Shown piece by piece: positions 50,208 to 58,043 of a stretch of DNA of 64,000 bases. Position numbers and translations under genes: made by a program. Origin of the DNA: Physcousia sp015060555 (lineage in GTDB: Bacteria; Bacteroidota; Bacteroidia; Bacteroidales; Bacteroidaceae); NCBI GenBank assembly GCA_015060555.1, contig SUYG01000016.1, positions 7,427-71,426 on the forward strand. The letters run 5' to 3'. The notes under the pieces are model-generated. The model was not told the origin of the DNA. It did no database searches and worked only from the letters and a program-made list of their open reading frames with translations. Within the stretch, counting starts at the first letter, position 1, and every line of letters begins with the position of its first letter.

Positions 50208-51932
50208 ATGAACGATAGCAAACAGTCAACACATTCTGCTCCCTCCCCAACGTTCCCCTCGCCATTTGGAGAGGGGTTAGAGGTGAGGCCCGGGAGGGCG
50301 GGGGGAGAGTCTATCGAAATCATGGACACCACCCTGCGCGATGGTGAGCAGACCAGCGGTGTCAGCTTCATGCCACATGAGAAGCTGCTAATATGCAAGG
50401 CACTGCTGGAAGAGCTCCACGTGGACCGCGTGGAGGTGGCCTCAGCACGCGTCAGCGATGGCGAACTGGAGGCCGTGCAGCGCATCACACGTTGGGCCGA
50501 CAGCAAGGGCCTTCTCGACCGCGTAGAAGTCCTCGGCTTCGTCGATAATGGCAAGAGCCTCGACTGGATCGAGCGCGCCGGAGCACGCACCATCAACCTC
50601 CTCTGCAAAGGCTCACGCCGCCACTGCGAAGGACAACTGGGCAAGACGCTGGAAGAACACATTGCCGATATCCGTCGCAATGTGGAGATGGCAGCCCAGC
50701 GCGGCATCGCCGTGAACCTGTATCTGGAAGATTGGAGTGGGGGGATGAAGACTCTCCCCCATACCCCTCCCTATCAAGGAGGGGAGTATATACCTTCTGA
50801 GACAGAGAACAATTATGTTTTCCAACTCTTAGATTCCATCAAAGATCTCATTACTCAAACACATACTACACCATCCCTACAAGGGAGGGCGGGGGGTGGG
50901 TCCGCGGTCTCCAGAATCATGCTGCCCGACACCCTCGGCATCCTAAACCCGTTGGAGACGTTGGAGTACATGAAGCAGATGGTGGCGCGCTACCCTGGCG
51001 TACACTTCGACTTCCACGCTCACAACGACTACGATCTGGCTGTGAGCAACACCCTCGCAGCCGTCCTCGGCGGGGCACAGGGACTCCACACCACCATCAA
51101 CGGATTGGGCGAACGCGCCGGAAATGCGCCGCTTGCCAGCGTGCAGGCAATCCTAAAAGACCACTTCAACGCAAAAACAAACATCAGTGAGAATCAGCTA
51201 TACAAGGTAGCACACCTCATAGAGAGTTACAGTGGCATTGCCATTCCACCCAACAAACCCATCACGGGTTCGGCAGTCTTCACACAGGTGGCCGGCGTCC
51301 ACGCCGACGGCGACAACAAACAAGGCCTCTACCAAAACGCGTTGAAACCAGAACGCTTCGGCCGACGTCGCGAATACGCCCTCGGCAAAGCCAGCGGCAA
51401 GGCCAACATCCGCATGAATTTGGAGGAGCTGGGACTGGACCTCAGCGACGAAGACATGAAGAAAGTCACCGACCGCATCATTGAGCTGGGTGACAAGAAG
51501 GAACACGTCACACAGGAGGACCTGCCGTACATCATCCGCGATGTGCTCAAACACGCTGAGAGCAACGACCGCGTGCAGCTGCTGTCGTACATGGTATCTA
51601 CAGCCTATGGCCTGCGGCCGATGGCTCAGGTACGCCTCCAAATCGACAACAATATCTACGAGGAAAGCGCTCAGGGCGACGGACAATATGACGCCTTCGT
51701 ACGAGCCGTGAGACACATCTATCGTGACCGCCTGGGACGCGAGTTCCCATGGCTCTCCAACTATGCCGTCACCATTCCACCCGGCGGCCGCACTGACGCA
51801 CTCGTGCAAACCACCATCGAATGGGTGTTCGAGGAGAAAACCTATCGCACTCATGCCCTCGATGCTGACCAGACAGAGGCCGCCATCAAAGCCACCATCA
51901 AGCTCCTCAACATCATCGAGCCACTTTATTAG
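50208..51932 (+). CDS. Second 2-isopropylmalate synthase / citramalate synthase-like protein
   Basis: 574 residues. DTTLRDGEQTSGVSFMP, FHAHNDYDLAVSNT and NGLGERAGNAPLASV place it in the isopropylmalate/homocitrate synthase family, with a C-terminal LeuA dimer-type domain. A citramalate synthase for isoleucine, or a homologue in the leucine operon, are both possible. Residues about 10-35, 181-195 and 221-232 are encoded by palindromic elements; the first is a family C element nested in a family A element. The ATG at 50208 is chosen, since the upstream reading lies in the element of leuD. Confidence 0.88.
   Translation: MNDSKQSTHSAPSPTFPSPFGEGLEVRPGRAGGESIEIMDTTLRDGEQTSGVSFMPHEKLLICKALLEELHVDRVEVASARVSDGELEAVQRITRWADSKGLLDRVEVLGFVDNGKSLDWIERAGARTINLLCKGSRRHCEGQLGKTLEEHIADIRRNVEMAAQRGIAVNLYLEDWSGGMKTLPHTPPYQGGEYIPSETENNYVFQLLDSIKDLITQTHTTPSLQGRAGGGSAVSRIMLPDTLGILNPLETLEYMKQMVARYPGVHFDFHAHNDYDLAVSNTLAAVLGGAQGLHTTINGLGERAGNAPLASVQAILKDHFNAKTNISENQLYKVAHLIESYSGIAIPPNKPITGSAVFTQVAGVHADGDNKQGLYQNALKPERFGRRREYALGKASGKANIRMNLEELGLDLSDEDMKKVTDRIIELGDKKEHVTQEDLPYIIRDVLKHAESNDRVQLLSYMVSTAYGLRPMAQVRLQIDNNIYEESAQGDGQYDAFVRAVRHIYRDRLGREFPWLSNYAVTIPPGGRTDALVQTTIEWVFEEKTYRTHALDADQTEAAIKATIKLLNIIEPLY
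50237..50312 (-). repeat. Nested palindromes: family C inside the loop of family A
   Basis: Family A arms TGCTCCCTCCC (50237-50247) and GGGAGGGCGGGGGGAGAGTC (50292-50311) match the intact copy at 9469-9503. Between them, 50248-50291, is a family C element (TTCCCCTCGCCATTTGGAGA onward) like that at 25162-25218. Confidence 0.85.
50750..50792 (+). repeat. Palindromic element, family A, in frame
   Basis: GACTCTCCCCCAT then hairpin CCCCTCCCTATCAAGGAGG and GAGTATATA. It encodes TLPHTPPYQGGEY. Inverted partner at 50871. Confidence 0.85.
50871..50903 (-). repeat. Palindromic element, family A, in frame
   Basis: CCATCCCTACAAGGGAGGG then CGGGGGGTGGGTCC; encodes TPSLQGRAGGGS. Confidence 0.85.
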
Positions 51933-51939
51933 CATGAAT

Positions 51940-51949
51940 CCCCCCCCCC
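51940..51949. repeat. Homopolymer C10 upstream of the EamA gene
   Basis: Ten C between an ATG at 51934 and the EamA ATG at 51953; loss of one C would put the first ATG in frame. Confidence 0.85.
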
Positions 51950-51952
51950 GTC

Positions 51953-52873
51953 ATGGTTTATTTAGGTGAACTAATTTCTATAGGCGTCGCGTTCTCATGG
52001 ACAGCGACGGCATTGCTGAGCGAGTTCGGTTCCAAACGGCTGGGCAACCTCACACTGAATGTGCTGCGGATGGCGCTGGCACTGCTGTTCTCACTGGTAT
52101 TGTTTGGTGTTGTCACGGGCTCTCCCCTGCCCTCAGGGGCTTCGGCAGAGGCCGCAGGCTGGATGCTGCTATCGGGACTCGTAGGCTATGTCATTGGCGA
52201 CTTCTGCCTGTTTCAGTGCTACATCATCATCGGCTCGCGCTACGGCCAGCTGTTCATGACGCTGGCACCGCTGTCGGCAGCGCTGATGGCCTGGCTGACG
52301 TTAGGGCAGAAAATGACGACCATGAGCATCATAGCGATGCTGGTAACACTCTTCGGCATCAGCATCTCGGTGCTGGGACGCGGCGAGCATCACAAGGTAT
52401 CACTGAAGCTACCCCTGAACGGCGTGCTCTTCGCCATCGGGGCTGCTGTCTGTCAGGGTGTAGGATTGGTTCTGAGCAAAATCGGGATGAATCATTTCGA
52501 GGTAGCTGCCGACACGCCCGAATGGCTCATACCCTTCAGCGCTAACTTCTACCGCTGCATCGCGGGCGTCGCAGGTTTCTTGCTGCTGCACTGGCTGCGC
52601 GATGGCATGGCACCGCTTTGCGAGGCGCTGCACGACCGCAAAGGACTGATTGCCGCCATCGCCACCACTGTCTTCGGGCCCTTCATAGGCGTAGGGTTCT
52701 CGCTAATGGCCGTGCAATATACAGGGGCCGGCATCGCCTCGACACTGATGGCGATAACGCCCATTATCATCATCCTGCCCTCCTACTGGCTCTTCCACGA
52801 GAAGATTACCTGGCGTGCCGTCCTCGGTGCCGGCATCTCGGTTCTCGGTGTCAGTCTGTTTTTCCTGAGCTAA
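51953..52873 (+). CDS. EamA/DMT-superfamily transporter
   Basis: 306 residues with about ten hydrophobic segments in two EamA half-repeats, beginning YLGELISIGVAFSWTATALL and with QCYIIIGSRYGQLFMTLAPL and GAGISVLGVSLFF near the ends of the halves. A metabolite exporter or importer of unknown substrate. It lies 20 bases after the second leuA-like gene, so an amino acid or keto-acid is a guess from context. The C10 tract before it could vary its N-terminus. Confidence 0.85.
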   Translation: MVYLGELISIGVAFSWTATALLSEFGSKRLGNLTLNVLRMALALLFSLVLFGVVTGSPLPSGASAEAAGWMLLSGLVGYVIGDFCLFQCYIIIGSRYGQLFMTLAPLSAALMAWLTLGQKMTTMSIIAMLVTLFGISISVLGRGEHHKVSLKLPLNGVLFAIGAAVCQGVGLVLSKIGMNHFEVAADTPEWLIPFSANFYRCIAGVAGFLLLHWLRDGMAPLCEALHDRKGLIAAIATTVFGPFIGVGFSLMAVQYTGAGIASTLMAITPIIIILPSYWLFHEKITWRAVLGAGISVLGVSLFFLS

Positions 52874-52932
52874 CAGCAATGAAGCTAAGTCGGACAGTTT
52901 TCCCATCCGTTTCTTACACGTAGTACAAAGTG

Positions 52933-53817
52933 CTATTTGACGGGTTCCATGTGTAGGGTGACATGGGTGCGGGGGCCGAAGTGTTCCTTTAGCTTTCCCT
53001 CTATGGTGCTGGCACGCTCGTGAACGGTCTTCAGCGGTAGCTGGCCGTCCATTCTCACATGTGCCTCGATGGCAATGCGGCTGCCGATGCGCCGAGTGCG
53101 AAGATTGTGAGGCTCCTGCACATCGGGGAAGGATTGGATGATTTGCACGATTTCCTGCTCCGTCGCTGCCGGCAGCGACTCCTCCGTCAGCTCGCCCACG
53201 CTGGACTTCAACAGCTGCCACGCCACACGCACCAGCATCAATCCCACGACGATGGAGGCCAACGGGTCGAGCACAGTCCAGCGGTTGCCCAGCCAGATAG
53301 CGCCGCCGATACCCACGGCCGCGCCTATCGAAGAGAGGGCATCGCTGCGGTGGTGCCAAGCGTTTGCCACCATCACCTGCGAGTCCAGCTGTCGTCCCTT
53401 GCGGGCCGTATATTGGTAGAGCAATTCCTTGATGACGATGGACAACAGAGCCGCCCACAGCGCAATCCAGCCGGGAGCCTGTAGCATCTCGCCGCCCCAC
53501 CAAGCCACCAGCTTCACGCCTCCCGACACGACGATGCCCGTAGCGGCTGCCACCAGCGCCAAGGCAATCAGGAACGAGGCGAAGGTCTCGAACTTGCCGT
53601 GGCCGTAATCGTGCGACTCATCCTGAGGTTTTGCGCTAATGTGTACAAAAACCAATACCACCACATCCGTCAGGAAGTCCGAGAGAGAATGTACGGCATC
53701 AGCCACCATCGCCGAACTGTGCCCGAGCACGCCGGCGACAAACTTGAAGGCCAGCAACACAACGTTGCCGATGCTGCCGACAAGTGTCACTCTAGAGATT
53801 TCGTTTTCGCGTGTCAT
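52933..53817 (-). CDS. Cation diffusion facilitator transporter
   Basis: 294 residues. ADAVHSLSD (membrane segment 2) and AWHHRSDALSS (segment 5) are the metal-binding HxxxD and HxxxD sites, six segments, and a C-terminal cytoplasmic domain (IVQIIQSFPDVQEPHNLRTR). Exports zinc, cobalt or iron; specificity is not certain. Convergent with EamA and divergent from hisS. Confidence 0.92.
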   Translation of the reverse strand: MTRENEISRVTLVGSIGNVVLLAFKFVAGVLGHSSAMVADAVHSLSDFLTDVVVLVFVHISAKPQDESHDYGHGKFETFASFLIALALVAAATGIVVSGGVKLVAWWGGEMLQAPGWIALWAALLSIVIKELLYQYTARKGRQLDSQVMVANAWHHRSDALSSIGAAVGIGGAIWLGNRWTVLDPLASIVVGLMLVRVAWQLLKSSVGELTEESLPAATEQEIVQIIQSFPDVQEPHNLRTRRIGSRIAIEAHVRMDGQLPLKTVHERASTIEGKLKEHFGPRTHVTLHMEPVK

Positions 53818-53843
53818 TTGACTTAGAAACGTGATTCTGCGTG

Positions 53844-53851
53844 CAAAGATA
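53844..53851 (-). promoter_or_regulatory. -7 element TATCTTTG for the CDF gene
   Basis: Minus-strand core, 26 bases upstream of the start at 53817. Confidence 0.55.
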
Positions 53852-53938
53852 CGAAATCTGATGACAACTTATATCAGTTTGAACAGCTTTTCTAAAAGAA
53901 ATCATCCGTTTTATTGTCGAAAAGTCAAGAAATTGTTG

Positions 53939-53946
53939 TATCTTTG
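53939..53946 (+). promoter_or_regulatory. -7 element TATCTTTG for hisS
   Basis: Core 28 bases upstream of the hisS ATG at 53975. Confidence 0.6.
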
Positions 53947-53974
53947 CGCCGCAATTTAAGAAAGCATCAAAAAA

Positions 53975-55339
53975 ATGGCTCAAAAACCCAGTATTCCCAA
54001 AGGAACACGCGACTTCGGACCTGCCGAAATGGCACGCCGCAACTATATCTTCGACACCATCCGCAGCGTCTATGCCCTCTACGGCTTCCGCCAGATTGAG
54101 ACGCCCGCCATGGAGAATCTATCCACGCTCATGGGAAAGTACGGTGAAGAAGGCGACAAACTGCTGTTCAAGATTCTGAACAGTGGCGACTTCCTCAGAG
54201 GCATCAACGCCAACGAACTGACGGGAGAAGGTTCCCCGAAGCTGGCCGCACAGCTATGCGAGAAAGGCCTGCGCTACGACCTCACAGTGCCCTTCGCACG
54301 CTATGTAGTGCAGCACCGCGAAGAGCTGACACTGCCGTTCCGACGCTTCCAGATTCAGCCCGTATGGCGCGCTGACCGCCCACAGAAGGGACGCTACCGC
54401 GAGTTCTACCAGTGCGATGCAGATGTCGTGGGCAGCGACTCGCTGCTCAACGAGGTGGAGCTGATGCAGATTGTCGATGAGGTGTTCCGCCGTTTCGGCA
54501 TCCGCGTATGCATTAAGATTAACAACCGCAAGATTCTCTCCGGCATCGCCGAGATGATTGGGCAGGCTGACAAAATCGTGGATATCACCGTGGCCATCGA
54601 CAAGCTCGACAAGATTGGTCTCGACAATGTCAATGCCGAACTCGCTGAAGCCGGCATACCAGCCGATGCCATCGAGAAGCTGCAACCCATCATACAGCTC
54701 AGCGGCAGCAATGAAGAGAAGATTGCCACGATGCGCAACGTGCTGAAAGAGTCTAAAATCGGACTCAAGGGCTGCGACGAAGTGGAATTTGTCCTCTCTA
54801 AACTCTCAACCCTCAACTCTCAACTCGAATTCGACCTCACCCTCGCACGCGGCCTCAACTACTACACGGGCTGTATCTTCGAGGTGAAGGCGCTCGACGT
54901 GGAGATCGGCAGCATCACAGGCGGTGGCCGCTACGACAACCTTACAGGCATCTTCGGCATGCCGGGACTCTCCGGCGTCGGCATCTCCTTCGGTGCCGAC
55001 CGCATCTACGATGTCCTGAACCAGCTGGACCTCTATCCCAAGGAGGTGAGCACGGCCACGCAACTGCTCTTCGTGAACTTCGGCGATGCCGAGGCCGCTT
55101 ACGCACTGCCCGCCGTGGCAGCCTGCCGCCGTGCCGGCATACGCTCCGAGATTTACCCCGATGCCACGAAGATGAAGAAGCAGATGGCCTACGCTAACGC
55201 CCGCGAGATTCCTTTCGTGGCACTGGCCGGCGAAAGCGAGATGGCTGAAGGCAAGTTCACGCTGAAGAACATGACCACGGGCGAGCAGAGCGCCGTGACC
55301 GTGGAGGAGCTGATAGCAACAATCAGCGAGACTCTTTAA
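53975..55339 (+). CDS. hisS: Histidyl-tRNA synthetase
   Basis: 454 residues, class II. Motif 1 region GTRDFGPAEMARRN, motif 2 RFQIQPVWRADRPQKGRYRE-type text (in part), histidine loops ARGLNYYTG and GGGRYDNLTG, and the C-terminal anticodon domain. Residues about 274-285 (KLSTLNSQL) are an in-frame heptamer array placed just before the histidine-A loop EFDLTLARGLNYYTG, near the active site. The next gene follows after 25 bases. Confidence 0.95.
   Translation: MAQKPSIPKGTRDFGPAEMARRNYIFDTIRSVYALYGFRQIETPAMENLSTLMGKYGEEGDKLLFKILNSGDFLRGINANELTGEGSPKLAAQLCEKGLRYDLTVPFARYVVQHREELTLPFRRFQIQPVWRADRPQKGRYREFYQCDADVVGSDSLLNEVELMQIVDEVFRRFGIRVCIKINNRKILSGIAEMIGQADKIVDITVAIDKLDKIGLDNVNAELAEAGIPADAIEKLQPIIQLSGSNEEKIATMRNVLKESKIGLKGCDEVEFVLSKLSTLNSQLEFDLTLARGLNYYTGCIFEVKALDVEIGSITGGGRYDNLTGIFGMPGLSGVGISFGADRIYDVLNQLDLYPKEVSTATQLLFVNFGDAEAAYALPAVAACRRAGIRSEIYPDATKMKKQMAYANAREIPFVALAGESEMAEGKFTLKNMTTGEQSAVTVEELIATISETL
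54796..54830. repeat. Heptamer array in frame in hisS
   Basis: Units CTCTAAA, CTCTCAA, CCCTCAA, CTCTCAA, CTCGAAT. Confidence 0.8.
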
Positions 55340-55364
55340 AGACTTTAAATATTAAAACGTATAT

Positions 55365-57020
55365 ATGAAAAAACAGGTATTCTTGGTTGCGATGACATGG
55401 ATGTGGGGGCTCTCAACCGTATCAGCACAACAGGTGCTGACGCTGGACAGTTGCCGCGCATGGGCCATCCGCAACAACAAAGAACTGAAGATGAGTGCCC
55501 TGAAACAAGAGGCCGCTCATTGGCAGCGAAAGAGTGCTCTCACGAACTATTTCCCCAGAATTAACGCAGTGGGCACATATCAGTACACCTCGAAAGAGAT
55601 ATCGCTGCTCAATGATGAACAGAAGTATAAGCTTTCGCATCTAGGAACGAACATTTCCAACGCTGCCACCAATGGTTTCCAGAATGGCTTACAGCAGGGT
55701 GCTGAAGCACTGCAGCAGCGCTACAACGCATTCTTGCAGAGCCCCGAGTTCGCCCAACTGATGCAGAACCCGGCCATCCAGCAGATTCTGGCTCAGAACC
55801 CGCAGCTGATGCAGATTCTGACGAACCCGCAACTGATCCAGCAGATGGCACAACCAGCCATCCAACAGGCTACCACAGCCTTTAGCGGTTTGTTGAGCAA
55901 TATGGCATCCCTGTTGGATGCTGAAGGACAGAGCATCGTGGATGCTTTCCGCACTGACACACGCAACCTGATGGGGGCCACCGTGATGCTGACACAGCCC
56001 CTGTACATGGGAGGCAAGATCCGAGCCTATGACAAGATTACGCGTCTGGCAGAAGAAGCCGCCGGCGAACAACACTCTATCGAGGAACAGGACTTGCTGG
56101 TGAGCGTGGATGAAGCCTACTGGCGCATTGTGGCACTGCAGAGCAAGAAGAAGTTGGCCGAGAGCTTCCTCAACACAGTGAAAAAATTTGATGAGGACGT
56201 GGAAAAAGTCATCGCTGAAGGGATGGCCACAAAAGCCGACGGCCTCTCTGTGAAGGTGAAGTTGAACGAGGCCGAGGTCGCTGTCATTCAAGTGGATAAC
56301 GGCCTCACCCTTTCGCGCATGGCATTGGCGCAGATTTGTGGTTTGCCCCTTGACGAGAACTTCATCCTGCGCGAAGAACTCGTAGATAACGACGCTCCGC
56401 AAGGCAGCGCTGCCGGCCACGACATCGTCAGTGCCAATATTGACGACGAGGAGGCCGTGAGCATCGCCATGCAAAACCGCCCCGAACTTAAAGCCCTGGA
56501 CATCGCCGCTCAGGTGAAAGACCAGCAGGTGAAGGTGGCACGATCGGAGTATTTGCCCAACCTGGCTCTGACAGCAGGCTATCTGGCAACCAACCCCAAC
56601 CTCTATAACGGTTTCCAGAAGAAGTTCGGAGGTATGTGGACAGTAGGTGTGGTGCTGAAGGTTCCTATCCTCACCTGGGGTGACCGCATCTACAAGGTAC
56701 GTCTGGCAAAGGCCGAAGCCGCCATCGCACACACACGTGCAGAGGAGGTTCGGGAGAAAATAACGCTGCAGGTGAACCAAAACCGCCAAAAGCTGCAAGA
56801 GGCCCAGCACCGCCTGGCCACGGCTCAGCGCAGTCAGGACCAGGCCGACGAGAACCTGCGCATGGCAACGTTGGGAATGAAAGAGGGCGTCATCCCCGTC
56901 TCCAATGTGCTGCAGGCACAGACGGCGTGGCTCTCGGCTCACTCCACGCTCGTGGATGCAGAAATTGACGTCCGTCTGGCAAGCCTCTACCTACAGAGAG
57001 CAAAAGGTGTGATTCGTTAA
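55365..57020 (+). CDS. TolC-family outer-membrane efflux protein, second operon
   Basis: 551 residues, longer than the first TolC homologue. Signal peptide (MKKQVFLVAMTWMWGLSTVSA) then OEP repeats (LDSCRAWAIRNNKELKMSAL and ATLGMKEGVIPVSNVLQAQTAW). Between them about residues 125-170 contain repeated NP and QQ units (NPAIQQILAQNPQLMQILTN) that resemble the Sti1-type helical NP repeat, an unusual insert in the family. First gene of a four-gene operon (TolC, HlyD, two ABC-2 permeases) with no ATPase. Confidence 0.9.
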   Translation: MKKQVFLVAMTWMWGLSTVSAQQVLTLDSCRAWAIRNNKELKMSALKQEAAHWQRKSALTNYFPRINAVGTYQYTSKEISLLNDEQKYKLSHLGTNISNAATNGFQNGLQQGAEALQQRYNAFLQSPEFAQLMQNPAIQQILAQNPQLMQILTNPQLIQQMAQPAIQQATTAFSGLLSNMASLLDAEGQSIVDAFRTDTRNLMGATVMLTQPLYMGGKIRAYDKITRLAEEAAGEQHSIEEQDLLVSVDEAYWRIVALQSKKKLAESFLNTVKKFDEDVEKVIAEGMATKADGLSVKVKLNEAEVAVIQVDNGLTLSRMALAQICGLPLDENFILREELVDNDAPQGSAAGHDIVSANIDDEEAVSIAMQNRPELKALDIAAQVKDQQVKVARSEYLPNLALTAGYLATNPNLYNGFQKKFGGMWTVGVVLKVPILTWGDRIYKVRLAKAEAAIAHTRAEEVREKITLQVNQNRQKLQEAQHRLATAQRSQDQADENLRMATLGMKEGVIPVSNVLQAQTAWLSAHSTLVDAEIDVRLASLYLQRAKGVIR

Positions 57021-57047
57021 TTTTGATAATAGATAATACAAAATACT

Positions 57048-58034
57048 ATGGCTAAAAGAAGTAAACTGAACAATCTGCTGATCATCGCCATTGTGATTGT
57101 GGCTGTGATTCTTGTAGTGATTATCATGGGCGTCTTCATGCCCCAACCCAAAGAGGTGCTGCAGGGCCAGGCCGAGACCACGGACTATCGCATCTCCAGC
57201 AAAGTCCCCAGCCGCGTCAAGGAACTGCGCGTGAAAACGGGCGATAAAGTAAAGGCCGGCGACACACTCGTCATCATGGACTCCCCCGAGGTACGTGCCA
57301 AGATGATGCAGGCCGAAGCCGCCGAAGCCGCCGCTAAGGCCATCGAGCAGAAGGCACAAAACGGAGCTCGCCAGCAGGAAATCCAAGGAGCCTTTGAACT
57401 CTGGCAGAAGGCCAAGGCTGGCCTGGAGGTCTGCGAAAAGACATACAGCCGCGTGAGCCGACTCTTCGACGAGGGCGTCATTCCCGCACAGAAACGCGAT
57501 GAGGCCGAGGCACAGCTGAAGGCAATGCAAGCCACCGAGAAGGCTGCCAAGAGTCAGTATGAGATGGCGTGCGAGGGTGCCCGCCGCGAAGACAAGGCAG
57601 CAGCTGCCGCACAGGTGGCACGTGCCCAGGGCGCTGTCACCGAAGTGCAGGGCTACATCAACGAGACTGTGCTGCTGGCCACTGCCGACGGCACTGTCAC
57701 CGAGATTTTCCCCAAGGAGGGCGAGCTCGTGGGTACCGGTGCTCCCATCATGAACATCGCCAAGGACAATGACATCCGATTCATCTTCATGGTACGCGAG
57801 GACTACCTCCCCGGCATGACCCTCGACACCGAACTCAACTGCTACGTCCCCGCTATCGACCGCGAACTCAAAGTGAAAATCACCAGCATGAACGTCATGG
57901 GCAGCTATGCCACGTGGAAGGCCACGAAGGCACTTGACCAGTACGACCTGAAGACCTTCGAGGTCACCGGCCGTGCCGTGAACGATGCCGACCTGAAGGG
58001 CATTCTCGCTGGCATGACCGTTGTCATCAAGTAA
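57048..58034 (+). CDS. HlyD-family membrane-fusion protein
   Basis: 328 residues. One N-terminal membrane anchor (LLIIAIVIVAVILVVIIMGV), a lipoyl-like start ETTDYRISSKVPSRVKELRV, a coiled-coil region rich in Ala, Glu and Lys (about 80-200), then the barrel (LLATADGTVTEIFPKEGELV). Closest to the EmrA/YhiI type. Links the TolC gene before it to the permeases that follow 10 bases later. Confidence 0.9.
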   Translation: MAKRSKLNNLLIIAIVIVAVILVVIIMGVFMPQPKEVLQGQAETTDYRISSKVPSRVKELRVKTGDKVKAGDTLVIMDSPEVRAKMMQAEAAEAAAKAIEQKAQNGARQQEIQGAFELWQKAKAGLEVCEKTYSRVSRLFDEGVIPAQKRDEAEAQLKAMQATEKAAKSQYEMACEGARREDKAAAAAQVARAQGAVTEVQGYINETVLLATADGTVTEIFPKEGELVGTGAPIMNIAKDNDIRFIFMVREDYLPGMTLDTELNCYVPAIDRELKVKITSMNVMGSYATWKATKALDQYDLKTFEVTGRAVNDADLKGILAGMTVVIK

Positions 58035-58043
58035 CACACTGCA

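Noticed and set aside
3096..50903. The palindromic elements read simply as terminators
   Set aside because: Many lie inside open reading frames in both orientations, and most lack a following T-run. Only the copy at 32748 could also end transcription.
52127..52150. Short hairpin CCCCTG/CAGGGG in the EamA gene as a palindromic element
   Set aside because: Short, without a tag; family membership cannot be supported.
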